From NCBI GenBank assembly GCA_964017045.1, contig OZ024794.1, positions 56,371,108 to 56,435,107 of the forward strand: DNA of 64,000 nt. Direction: 5' to 3'. A model generated the notes under the pieces. That model had not been told where the DNA came from. It saw nothing but the letters and a program-made list of their open reading frames with translations, and ran no database searches. The stretch comes from Omphiscola glabra. Taxonomy: Eukaryota > Mollusca > Gastropoda > Lymnaeidae. Shown here one piece after another: positions 36,801 through 48,382 of the stretch; within the stretch, counting starts at the first letter, position 1; each line of letters starts with the position of its first letter. A program made the translations under genes and the position numbers.

Positions 36801-38457
36801 AGGATGTGTTTCTACAAAGTTTATAAGAACGATTTGTTATCAGAAAAGAACGTACGATGTAGATCTGGGATTCTTAGCCTTTTTTCAGCGGCGCACCCCC
36901 TCTTTACTTTGAAAAAAATATTTCCGCAGCCCATCTCGATCAAAAAAATTTAAGGCTATTTCCAACAATAAAAAAAATGCTAATAAAAATGAGAAGAACT
37001 TCTGATGTAGATAGCAATTTGCTTAGAGCCTTTCCATTTATCCCCATGAATGAGAAATTGTTACTGTTTGAAATATTGTTTTTTGTTCTCTGCTCTAGTC
37101 AAATTTCGATTCGCGCTAGAATAAAATGGAGGCAATCGTAAGACAGACTCTTTGTTTCTATAATTTTTTCCTTACAAGAAATTTACACACAGTGGAGTAG
37201 TGAGGGGGGGGCAAGGGGGGCATCATGCCCCGGGCGCTACTCACAAAGGGGCGCCAAATGGTATATTTTACTATAATATTGTATGGTTTTCGAATAGGGG
37301 GGCGCTAAAATGGTATTGGGGGCGCTAAAAAGGTATTGTGCCCCGGGCGCGAGTTAAGCTCGCTACGCCACTGTTTACACACACGAAAATTCTGAACACA
37401 GAAAATTTCTGATATGAAACATTCCCCACACGAATATAGCCCAACATTTTGTGAGTGTGCATGTGTTTGCTGCAACTGCATCGGGGGTGCAAAGGTCAAA
37501 GAAATGTATACCTATGATTGGCGTGTAGGCTTCAATGAAATACACAATCAAAATATACAATTATATTTATTAAAGGGAGAGGAGATCTAAAAATCGCGGT
37601 CAATGGAATATGAACAGTATATTTTATATGAATAATAATTTCGACATTATCTTAAAAAATAAATCTATATATAAACATAATGTATGAATTTTTTTTAGTA
37701 TTTTTCGTATTGAGATGAAGAAGAAGGTAAGAAAAATGTATTTAATCATTTACCCCAGTGTTTCACGATTTGAAGATTAAGGTGGACATTAAGTCCATGG
37801 GATGGTCAATGTATTGACGGTTCAAAAGAGGAGGGGAAATATTAGACTGACAGTGGCATAGGAAGGGGGTGCGGCAGTTTTTATAATGAGGGGCGGTGTT
37901 TTATGCCTCTTACATAGTGTTTTTGTTGTTTTTGTTAGCGGGCAGCAAAAAGCTTGACTCGCCCAGGGTTGCACTAACCATAGGTACGCCACTACTGCCT
38001 ACTGGTCACGTTAAAGAAAATAAACACTGTTTTTGTTTGGAATTTATTGAAATTTAAAATACATGTCACTTATTGTATATTTAATGCTATATACTGGAAG
38101 CTCGAGGCATGTGCAAGCCGCGAAATTGGAAACAGTCTTGTAGACTACTTTTTTTTTTTTAAACACTTAACTCTTAAGTAAGGCTTGGAAGAGGGCTGGT
38201 GGTGGAGTAACTTTAACCTTTTCATGTACACAGGTGAAGCATGGGGCAAAAAAGTTTGCGATCTACCCCCCCCCCCCCAATTTATCCCGAACATTTGTGC
38301 CACACATACACCCTTTGCTCATGATTCATTAATATATTTAAATCAACAGGAACCAAGACGCAATGATGACGTTAAGGACGCCATTCGACTAGTGAAGCAG
38401 GATATCTCCAAGACGGTAACAGATTTAGACAAACTTCTGCGACGCATCAATGTGTAA
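33880..38457 (+). CDS. Secreted reelin-domain protein (putative defense protein type), complete
   Basis: Small secreted Reeler (PF02014-type) protein. Exons: 33880–34081, 34806–34936, 35078–35175, 36651–36765, 38350–38457; 654 coding bases, 217 residues, all phases agree. The start MSLRGSHIVIASIFLMATITKA is a typical signal peptide. The Reeler pattern follows: PSGAPAGACSSLDPDTHGPS, APYALTFSSSTYQPSQVIQV, RLQGAAFKGFLIVGRK, LQCLNG, TFDWRAPS, and VGNIVFHYTVVRGG as the last strand. After the domain, an extra C-terminal tail (EPRRNDDVKDAIRLVKQDISKT to LLRRINV) is predicted helical. Short secreted Reeler proteins of this size are induced on infection in insects (Hdd11/noduler class), while longer relatives have DOMON and cytochrome b561 domains, absent here. 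An immune role is inferred from the family only. AATAAA at 38610 fits the 3' end. Confidence 0.87.
34275..34347. repeat. Perfect 73-nt hairpin made of two SINE fragments head to head
   Basis: AACCAAGGTTAACGAGTCCC at 34275 and GGGACTCGTTAACCTTGGTT at 34328–34347 are exact complements. The complementarity continues through CCACCCGG to a (TA)n centre near 34311, giving 36-bp arms. Both arms are the CCCGGGTGGATGGGACTCG body motif of the SINE. Confidence 0.95.
34312..34600 (+). mobile_element. tRNA-derived SINE, copy 3 (head replaced by hairpin)
   Basis: It shares the CCGGGTGGATGGGACTCGTT body, AACATTGATACAATGAAACA and AATCCCAGGCCTTGTGGATT with the other copies. The tRNA-like head is missing and an inverted body fragment takes its place. 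It lies in intron 1 of the Reeler gene. Confidence 0.75.
36590..36633. repeat. (TA)n microsatellite
   Basis: TA dinucleotide run broken by one GA, about 20 bp upstream of the acceptor of the Reeler exon at 36651. Confidence 0.9.
37190..37373 (+). mobile_element. hAT MITE family A, copy 1 (184 bp), perfect TSD
   Basis: Begins CAGTGGAGTAGTGAGG and ends CTCGCTACGCCACTG. The octamer TTTACACA flanks both sides (37182–37189 and 37374–37381). Inside are CCCCGGGCGCTACTCACAAA and GGGGCGCCAAATGG. A reverse-complement copy is at 61668–61835. It lies in the Reeler intron before the last exon. Confidence 0.92.
37851..37997. mobile_element. Probable degenerate MITE with CAGTGGCATAGG end
   Basis: The left end CAGTGGCATAGGAAGG and right end TAGGTACGCCACTACTG are approximate inverted repeats. 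No clear target duplication. It looks like an older relative of the CAGTGGCGTAGC-type elements. Confidence 0.4.
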
Positions 38458-38609
38458 TTTGTGATCAAATCAGTTAATTTTTTCTACTCGACTTTTCTTA
38501 CTGTGCCTGATTGCCTTAGATTGGGTTACCGCTAACTATACAATGAACGTAATAAGATTTATGTTCTCAAAACGTTTTTGTTTCAACCCTGTTTGTTCCA
38601 CTTCGATAT

Positions 38610-38615
38610 AATAAA
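38610..38615 (+). terminator. Candidate poly(A) signal of the Reeler gene
   Basis: AATAAA about 150 bp after the TAA at 38455–38457, followed by AT-rich sequence. It is the first canonical hexamer downstream. Confidence 0.5.
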
Positions 38616-40281
38616 AAAATATATATTCAAATTCAATTTTTTCTTGCATTCAGTTAATAGATTTTTAAAAGAAATTATTTAACGAGTCGGCTTATGTCCC
38701 TCATCACAAGACAATGGACTCAATGGTGAAGTTGTTTATGTTTGTTTTTGACAACTCAGCGAGTGGCAGTCGCCTTTGAACGTTTTGTAGATGAACACCA
38801 ACTAGAGGTATTCTTTGGTAAAGAGTATATATGGCGAAAATATAATGTTTTAAGGGAAGGAACCGTGTTGATGAATCTTTTCATTGTTTCCTTTGAGTTT
38901 CAACGCATCTGTTTTAGCACCACATATTCTTAGTATGACTTTTACTCAGGCCTACTACCTGGTCTACGCTTGTTTTGGTCGGTATTGAGGTACTGGGTCA
39001 GATTTGAGGAGCTCAACAATTGGTTTCAACAATGTTTAATTTGTACGTCTCTGATTCAAACAGTGAAAAACGAATGTCACAGAAAAACCCTCAAAGAGAG
39101 AAAATAAGGGAGGTAAGTTAAACAACGAGACAACAGAAATGTAGGCTACGCAAAACACTCAAACAGTTTTTCATTGAAATAAGTGACTTTTATTTGCACT
39201 AGGAATTCGGTGCTGTCAATACAATGATCAGTTCTGCACATTCAGAGGTTTGTCTCAAGAAGGCGGAGCCTACATACGTAATGTATTACATTTCCCCAAA
39301 AGCAGAGTCTCAGTTTAAAGTGCCAAAAAGTGGTTAATTATAACATGAGGGTCATGCTAACTAAATCTCCACCAGGCTTTTGATCTAGTCTTATAGTCTG
39401 TGCATGGTTCAAGAGAAATGTCATTTTGAAATATATGTTCTAAAATATTGACATTCAGTTTGTCCATTTGAGGCATAAAATGAATCTTACATTTATTTAA
39501 AAAAATTATTTATGATTTTAAAAGTGTACTGAAAAAAATCCTTTTTAATGGTATAGGGACCTAAAGATGAACTATGAACTATGAACGTGCCATTTTTACT
39601 TAAAACAAAACCTCTTTCAGCAATCAAAGTCCTTAAAGTATATACATTTCTTTTCGGAAAAGCAGAAGTGCTAGTTTTTAAAAAAAAAGTATTTTTGCTT
39701 CAGACAATGTATCATTTAAAAATAGAATTTTGGATAACATAGAATTAGATCTCTAGAAACAGAAGATACATGTATCTCAATTATAATAGAGCCTTGAACA
39801 TCCATTTATTCAATTTTGTAAAAAAAATGGACATTTTGTGTTTCTAAATCTGCTATAGAATGTAAAACCTTGAATGCAAGTATAATTTGCTGCAGTCTTT
39901 CCTCCTACTACCTGCAGTATAAGGGGACATTTCAAACAAAGACACTTTCTAAATATATCAATCATTATTAATTCAATAAAGGAAACAACACACAAAAGCC
40001 TTGATGACATTTGATGGATTCAAAAACATACTATTTGTTTTAACCAATTTATAAAACTATTTTCCAATTCCGAATTGACATGCTGCAAACTTCAGGGGGT
40101 CTGCAGACACTAGGATACATGCAAGTTTGTTCTTTAGGTAAGGTTAATATTTCTCTACTACTACAATTATAGTTGCAATATTGGGGCAATGGGCAAGTTA
40201 AATACAAAGATGCTATATAAGTAATAAGTCCACCTGTAGGATACAATCAATTACTAGGTAAATGAGACAAGTTTTGGGAAT

Positions 40282-40592
40282 GAAACTTGCAACGTTTAGT
40301 ACTTCATGTCTCTAGCAACTAAAACTTGCAATGTTTAGTACTTCATGTTTCTTGCAACTAAAACTGGTAACGTTTAGTACTTCATATTTCTAGCAACTAA
40401 AACTTGCAATGCTTAGTACTTCATGTTTCTAGCAACTAAAACTTGTAATGTTTAGTACTTCATGTTTCTAGCAACTAAAACTTGCAATGCTTAGTACTTC
40501 ATGTTTCTAGCAACTAAAACTTACAATGTTTAGTACTTCATGTTTCTAGCAACTAAAACTTACAATATTTAGTACTTCATGTTTCTAGCAAC
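40282..40592. repeat. 39-bp minisatellite, 8 copies
   Basis: Unit AACTTGCAATGTTTAGTACT then TCATGTTTCTAGCAACTAA repeats head to tail eight times with scattered substitutions (CGTTTAG, TGCTTAG, TTACAAT variants). The last unit ends TAGCAACA. Confidence 0.93.
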
Positions 40593-40837
40593 ATATTTAC
40601 AAATTTGGGATAACATATAATACATACACACACCCTCTCAAGTTGCCAAGAGAGAGAGAGACATGTTTTGTTCCTTTTCTTGCCTTTCATACTTTTAAAA
40701 ATGGGACTAATTGTTAGTGGGTATAACTTTTCCATTTTAAATTGGCCAAAATTGAATAAAATCCATAAAAGGAGAGAAGTATACAAGATATTAAATGTTG
40801 ACTAACTACAGTTATGAAAAATACAAATAAGAAAATG

Positions 40838-40881
40838 AGGGGGGGGGGGGGGGAGAGAAAGAGAGAGATAGAGAGAGGGAG
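40838..40881. repeat. Poly-G plus (GA)n homopurine tract
   Basis: A run of about 16 G is followed by GAGAGAAAGAGAGAGATAGAGAGAGGGAG. The homopurine strand could form triplex or G-rich secondary structure. Confidence 0.85.
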
Positions 40882-43800
40882 CTATGAGTTCACAACTTAG
40901 CATCAACTACCTGAATAAAGTTAACATTTTTTAGGGGTTAGTTAAACATAATTGTTTTTGAAAACCTAACCCAAGTTTAATGTAGGGCAAACCTATACCA
41001 TGTTTGAAGTAGGGTAATTACACTACAAACTCATGCCTCCTCCCCTCAAAGACACCAAAAGTTAGTGGCATAGAATGAAGCAAAGCAAATATTTAAAATA
41101 TAGTTTAAAGTTTTAAAAAAAAAAGCATATATTACCACACTAGAAAAATATTAGACAACCACAATCTATGTTAAAGACATAGACGCCTTTCTGGTTTACA
41201 ATTGTAGTTCCACAAATTAATATCATAAAAACATGTTTTTATTGAGGACATTAACCCTTGTGAGTCAGATGCTATGTTAATTTAAATATTCTGATTTATA
41301 TGTATTAAACATTTTTCATACTTTTCCTTAGAAGCCATATATGACAATAACATATTGCACACAAATAGTGTGGTCTAAAAATGGTCTATCTAAGAGTTGA
41401 AATCAGAAACAGTATTATTTTGCACACATCAAGCAGTTAATTGTTTAAAAAAAATATCTGTAAATGAAAATAAATGCTTCATTTAACCTTTCTAACCTTT
41501 GGTTAATTCTTTTTCCAATGTGCGAATTCTTTTTTAATGATCGTGACACTTTAAGAAATTTTTATTTAAATTTTAAAAAAAAACTGCCCACAGTCAATTA
41601 ACGAAAAAAAAAAAAAAAAAAACCTTTGTGTTTTTATTTCACTCACAAGTGACAATAGCTTAAAACAAAAGAATGTTTCTTTTTAGATTAATAAATCCAT
41701 AATTTTACTTCACTTTAATGCTGTTTTGTTGTATTCTAATAACAAAATGTGCAGTCTTAAAGAGCCAAAGCAGTATTTTCAGCCAATAATTACATGAGGT
41801 GTTATGGTTAACCCAATAATAGCCATATGCATTAATATGGCAATGTTCATTAACTAAAACAAAAGTGTTCAATTTGTAGTCAACATCTTGCAGGTGTAGG
41901 AAAAAAAAGATTTCTCTATAATTAACAATTATTATAACAATGAAATGATAAATATACTTGATTACAAGCAACGTAACTGTACAACAATTATTTATATTTA
42001 TATTTAGCATATTTTACTAGGATATTTGTGACAATTATTATTTTAAATTTGATTCTTCATAAATTATTTAATGTGTTTTATTACCCAGAGGGATGACTTA
42101 AATCACTACTGAAAAATATTGTATAAATCACAAAACTTCTTAAAATGTATACATTTTACATGAATCAAGGGGGAAAGATTTTAAATCAAGAATCACAATA
42201 TTCATTGCCCTGAAAATGCAACTGTAACAATACAACTTTTTTAGTTTAAACAAAAATATAAATTTATATTTCAAAAGTATGATCTGATTAGAGTTGCATG
42301 TAAGCAGTGTGCTGTGATTCTAAGGCAACACAGACGTTAAATCGCAAAAAAACGTGAAAGGTAAAAGCAAGAAGACACCAGAGTTATACATCTTTGCTCC
42401 AGCTTCCTTTACTTCATTGATGGAAGAAATTTGTGTGGTTTAGGATTTTTGGGAGGGTTCCGAATAATATTCTAATCATGTGATAGCCAAAGCAAGTAAG
42501 CTGTTACATTGTTACGAAATTTCAATTAAGTAAAAACTGGTCAGTTGTAATATCTCACTTTTAAAGTTTAATTTTGGCCTCAATATTTAAAATGCTAATG
42601 AAGATGAATATGTACTTTCCTAGCACTAAAAATGGTCAGTGTTTCTGCAAATTTTGTCAAAGCACAAATAAATTCTAAACGGCTAAACATGATAACAACA
42701 AATTTTTTTCACAATGCTTGCTTTATCTAATCAAATTAAATATTGATGTTGTAATTTTTCAACAAATTTGGAATGTAATAAACAAACTTAATAGAGGCTA
42801 CACACAAATTGGATCACTGGGTGAGCTTTTTAAATAATCTTTTGTAACACATTTCATAATTTATCACGACTTTTGTCATTGAGATTCAAGAGTTTTTAAT
42901 TAGATGCGTTCAAAGAAAATAATTCATAAAGAAAAAAAATTATTGTTCACCAAAAAATAGCACAGAAAATGCAGGTGCTCGGTATTTAGATTAATAAATT
43001 GCCATGAAAAAACATTCTTTAACATATATTTTGTTTTTCCATATTGCCATTTTTGTTACTTGGATATCATTAGGCATATACAATTGCTTATTAAAAAATG
43101 TCCACTGCATTGTGCAGGTGTGATAAATCTATGAAATGGATTGTGTGCTATTGACAGAATATAGATAACTGATACAAAAGATATTATTAGAAAGCAGTAT
43201 AATGTTTTGACACATACATATGAGGTTCACCATAAAAGATACCCTTGACGCAACTGTCAAAAGAAAAGCAAATTAAAAGAATAGATCAATTAATTGGATA
43301 TACATATATTTACACACAGTTAACAAAAGACCCACTTAAATAAATATATTGAGAATAATATGACAGATATTTTTCTATTAGTACATAATGTTTAAAAAGT
43401 TTTCAAGCTTTTTTGTTAGCTTAAAAGATCTGATAATTAATTTTACAATATTTAAAATTAAAGTCAGACAGCTCTTGTACATACAAAATAATATACATAG
43501 AAAACTATGCTATAACTCTAATAGAAACAAACATTAGTAATAGAAGAAAATACATCAATCTAAAAATGTTAAATTAGTTACCAAAAAATTATTAGCCTTA
43601 CAAAAATAAATTCCTCATCAATTTTTAAATTATTATAAATTAAAATAGGCCAATTACACATTACATTTTTAAAAAATAAAATGGATTATTGTATGGCTTT
43701 GAAAAAATGTATTTGGGAAACAATTGTTAATATATATGATTCAATGGTGAAAAGACATAAGTAGAATATAATTACTATTCTAAAATTACATTTTAGACGC

Positions 43801-44361
43801 ACCAAGGTGAACACTAAGCCTCGCCAAATAAATTCAAGCTTATGACTAGTTAAATATGCATAACAAACAAAATAGTTTTTAAAATTAAAAGACCCTTCAA
43901 TCTTAAGTGAAGCCATCAAATAATTAAATATGAATCTAATTTTATTCTAAACTCAATAACTATTCTGAAGTCTACCTTACCCCTTTTTAAACTGACCAAA
44001 ATTAATTTTTAATTCTTGAATTTTCAACCACCTGAGAACAGGTTCTTGTTAAGAGGTTGTTTACATTGAAATATAAAAGAATAAATCAAACAAATGAAGA
44101 CTGTCATAAACTGAAATTTTAGCCTAAATGTAAAATCTCTAATTTTGTTTTAAAAAAAGGCTTTTATAATGTGGATAACGCCAAGCGTCATAATTAAATT
44201 GAATGAAGATCCACAAAAGAAATATCGCAACATTTTATAAAATAAAAATGGTAAGGAAAATAAACATCAACTACACATAAAGTGCTCTACTATTTAATTT
44301 CATTTGAAAAAGTAACTTGAACTAACAACAATAAAAAAATCTGTTTTGACAAAGACTTTAA

Positions 44362-44530
44362 GTATGTATATGTGTCTGTAAAGATCTTAATCTTTGTATG
44401 TGTGTCAGTAAAGAATTTAATCATTTTATGTGTCTGTAAAGAAGTTAATTATTGTATGTGTCTGTAAAGATCTTAATCATTGTATGTGTCTGTAAAGATC
44501 TTAAACCTTGAATGTATCTGTAAGAAGCCG
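44362..44530. repeat. About 30-bp tandem repeat, roughly 6 copies
   Basis: TGTATGTGTCTGTAAAGATC then TTAATCAT recurs with length and base variation. Confidence 0.8.
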
Positions 44531-44948
44531 TACTTCCTGCATTTCTTGATATTTTGTACATTTTACATCAGCTACTGCAAAGCCATTTACAACAAAATTA
44601 TAAACTCACACTTTTTAATTTATTTGACTCCCTAAAATTATTTTCAAAATGCTACAAGAATTAAGAGAAAACTTCATAAAAAAACAGAATATCCTAAACC
44701 TTAAAATCAAAGGAAAAATTATACATAAATTACAGGCAAAGCTGGCTATATGATCCCAACCCAAAAAGAACCAACAAAGAGAAAAGCACTGCAACAAAAC
44801 AGTTACATAAGCAGACAACACATCACAGTAATGGATCAAAATTAGAATGGGTAGGTGGCTTCATAATTATTGAAAATTTATTAGTTCCAATTTGTTTATT
44901 GAATTTTTAGGAAATTGAGTATATAAAAAAAAAAATTGTAAACATTAA

Positions 44949-44998
44949 AAAAAAGAAGGGGGGGGGGGGGGGAAGAATGGGGGGAAAAAAAAAAAGGA
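44949..44998. repeat. Homopurine A/G tract with 14-G run
   Basis: A-rich sequence, a run of about 14 G, then GAAGAATGGGGGG and poly-A. No gene content. Confidence 0.85.
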
Positions 44999-45477
44999 TA
45001 AAAATTAAATTTAGAAGAAATTTAAATAGACACCATTTCTAGGTGAAATGAGCTGAACTATCAAGTATAAAGAGCAAATATTTATAAATGTTGCATATTA
45101 AAAAAGCAAAAGGAGTAGTGCCCTGACATCATATAGCCATTAAATACAACACGTTCATAGATTTTACATTTTAAGACAAGTTAAATTAGTCATTTCTTTT
45201 ATTTTGACATTAAAATATCATTAAAAGAAAAAGTAAACAAACAATAGCCAGAAATAGTGAAATTTTCATCATAACATGAAATGGTGAATCTCTTAAATTA
45301 CATTCAATAATTAGGCTATTTATTATTATTATTTTTATCAAACAAGTTGAAGTAAAAGTTTCAAAAAGTACTTAGATCTTGAACTTGAAATAACCAAGCT
45401 CTTTTGAAAAATTAAAAGAGCACAGCTAAGCCTATAAATAGAAATTTTATCAAATATGAGCTGATTAGATGATTTGC

Positions 45478-45733
45478 AATTGAAGGGCCGAGTAGAAAAA
45501 GTACTTAAGTGTATTTTTGAAGTTTTGAGAAAAATGAGTTTAAATTTTTTAAAATTCTTATTTAGATACATTAAAATCTGCTCGAGGTAGCTCTGAATCA
45601 AACACTTGTGGATATTTTTTATGAATGGTATTTACAGGAATGATTCAGGGGAAGGTATCAAATATAATGCCTGTCTTAACTCATTTTTTGGAAAATTGTA
45701 ACTTAAGTACTTTTTCTACTCGGCCCTTCAATT
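45478..45733. mobile_element. 256-bp element with perfect 33-bp terminal inverted repeats
   Basis: AATTGAAGGGCCGAGTAGAA (start of arm 45478–45510) is exactly mirrored at 45701–45733, ending TTCTACTCGGCCCTTCAATT. Around 190 bp of AT-rich sequence separate the arms, and partial complementarity continues inward. No coding. Superfamily unknown; a short AT target could be included in the arm. Confidence 0.85.
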
Positions 45734-46043
45734 TAGAACCAAGCTTATTGATTCAAAATAGCCTCGTTATTTATTTTTATCAAATGATCTTTAAAATTAT
45801 AAATCACATACACAAGATTGACCTTAATTGTGTGATTAATCGCGAATATCAACTTAAACAAAGATGTCTTAGACAAATCCTAATTATATATGATAAGGTA
45901 TAAATATGGTCTGAGACAAATGATTAACAAAATGATGAGTCACTAGTCCCTAAAACATACAATAGAACATTGCCTCTGCTTCAATGTGGATAACTTCCTA
46001 CTTGTCCATCACACTGAAAAGTTTGAGAAGCATTGGTCAAGAC

Positions 46044-46365
46044 CAGGGGTGGCCAACCCAATAGGCTTCTTGGGCCACATTGATGGTGAATGAATCATTT
46101 GTGGGCTGCATGTCCCTACACCTTATATTAAAATAAACACCCACCAAATGCTGTTTAGAATTGTTTATTTATTCTTAATGCACATAATGAAATACTAAAT
46201 AACAAAGCAGAATAAACTAATGTGAGATAATTTTTTTCTTTTGTCTCACTCATCTTTTGTCAAATGAATGAAGAACGCATAAGTTTATAGATAAATCAGG
46301 TATCAGGGGTCTCCAATATTTGCTGCAGCGGGCTACATGCATTGCCCTTGGGCTGGCCACCCCTG
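46044..46365. mobile_element. hAT/Charlie-like MITE (322 bp)
   Basis: Left end CAGGGGTGGCCAACCC and right end GGGCTGGCCACCCCTG are inverted repeats. Subterminal GGGCCACATTGATGG and CGGGCTACATGCATTGCCC have the usual GGGCCGCAT character. Flanks GTCAAGAC and GTCTAGTT match 5 of 8. Confidence 0.82.
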
Positions 46366-48091
46366 GTCTAGTTTAAGAGATGTGTTTAAGATATCATTCA
46401 AACAGTGAGATTCAATATATCAAGAATAAGACAGCACGGGGAAAAAAAAGATTTTACACAAAAATAAAACATCTACTGCTAGTGACATGTTCCTTTATGT
46501 AATTAATTTTTTTTTAAATAAATAACAACTAGATACACAACCTGAGAACTACTGAGTTCTTACATTGATGTCTCAGTTGACAAACCTTTCTTAATTTAAT
46601 ACAATAAACTATTGATCCAAATTATGTGCAAAGGTTCTAATGTAGCACTTTTATAATCTTTACTGTGGACCTTATAATTTTACTCTAATCCCGTCTGTTT
46701 TTTTTTTTTTTTTTTTTTTAGATGTAAATAACTTAGGTAAGTTGTTACAAATTTTAAAAGATATACAAGATGAATGAGGCAAGATTTTTTTTTTTTTAAT
46801 GGTAAGATGTGATTTTAACTTCCTCAGAGGGACCCCACCCCCTGCTGATTTTTTTATTGCACATAATCATAAAATATTCCTGTAACAATATTTTCTTTGC
46901 AAAAAAGGAAAATATCAATCCTTCATAATGTTGATATAAAAACAGAAGATAAGTGAAATTGTGACTAACTGCAGTTACAGTATCTGGTTTTGTTGACACT
47001 CTGTATTGCTATTAATCCAGATATTTTGAGACTACATGTCATTACTATGAATATTGATTACAATATCTTTATATACATGCATATGGATTAAAGTTAAAAA
47101 ATCAGTTACAGAGCACATGCAAAATAAATCATGCTTATGACCCCTCTACCGCCACAAGATTATATGAGCTGTTTGATGAGAGCCCTTCAGTATAGCAATG
47201 GTCCCAGTTCTCTTGTGAGCTAAGGAGAAATATTTTTTTCTAAAATAAATATACATAAGCACAAGATGGATGTATGTTTGTATAACCATAAGAATTGAGA
47301 ATTTTCTGCCTGCAATGATTTTCTTTATATTTGCAATCATGCTTCTTTATTGTATGAATGAGATCTTTTACATTACTCTGATCCACAGAGATTGTGAAAT
47401 AGGGTTGACACATTTTTAAGTCAAGGACTTTGTGTTGATCGTTACTCTTTGCTAGTAGAATAACAATTAACTAGATTTTAAAAAATGAAAAGATAAATTT
47501 TTTTTACTCAATGAAGCAAAAGAACCAAAATTACCAGAAAAAACTGTAAAACATATAACAAAGTGATAAACAAAAAAATATGCCCCTAGTTGACACCAGC
47601 TTATTTTAGAGCAAATTATTCAAAGATATTCATATTTACACTATGTACAGAATTTTCTTGTGTACTGTAAAAGTCCTCAAGAATAAAAATAAGGAATCTC
47701 TGAGACATGGCCTACTTCTTGGTTGTCAAATACCCTCTGAGATTAGAAGCAGGGGAGTCGAGTAAACTGGTAGGCTGCTGGTTGAAAGACATTTGTTCTC
47801 TTGGTGTCATTTGCAAAACAAAGACTTTAAATGCTAAGGTTTTCAAGGCCAAACACATTATTTGTGTTTCGATATATTGGTTTTGAAGCATGAAAATGAT
47901 GGAATGTTGTTCCTAATCTTTGAATGCTTCTGGCCAATCAGTTCGTAAAGTTTTTGTATTCAATTCGACAAACTTTTTATGAATCAGCAAGAAAGAAAAA
48001 TAAAATTGCCCCGAATATAAAACAACCAAATTAAGAATGGAATCCAATGTAATAAGAGAAACATGAATGAAAGATTTCTCACTTGATACTA

Positions 48092-48382
48092 CAGTGCCTC
48101 TCAAACTATTGTCATATGCCACTGGTGGTCTAAAACTTCCTATTCAGTGGTCAGTCAGAAGGTTAAAAATTGAATTATTTTTTATGTTTTTTCTTCTTTT
48201 AAGTAATGAAATGTTAAAAAAAAATTGAATTAATTGGTTAAGCTAAAATGTACCAAAATGTTATCTCAATCAAATGATTAATAAAATAATTTTTTCCTTT
48301 GAAAAGGAATTTTGAAAACTTTCCCTAATTTCATTAACATTAAACAGCACATTTCAAACATTTTAAGTTTGGGAATCTACAG
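48092..48382. mobile_element. Possible old hAT MITE
   Basis: CAGTGCCTCTCAAACTATTG at the left and AAGTTTGGGAATCTACAG at the right resemble degenerate CAGTGGTTCTCAAACTTTTT ends in inverted orientation. No matching target duplication was seen. Confidence 0.4.

Noticed and set aside
36880..36930. hAT-like end near TTTTTTCAGCGGCGCACCCC
   Set aside because: Resembles one end of a Charlie-like element but no opposite end or target duplication was found.
38350..38457. Treating the last Reeler exon as chance open frame
   Set aside because: Phase, an AG acceptor, a charged helical pattern and a downstream AATAAA support it as a real terminal exon, though transcript proof is lacking.
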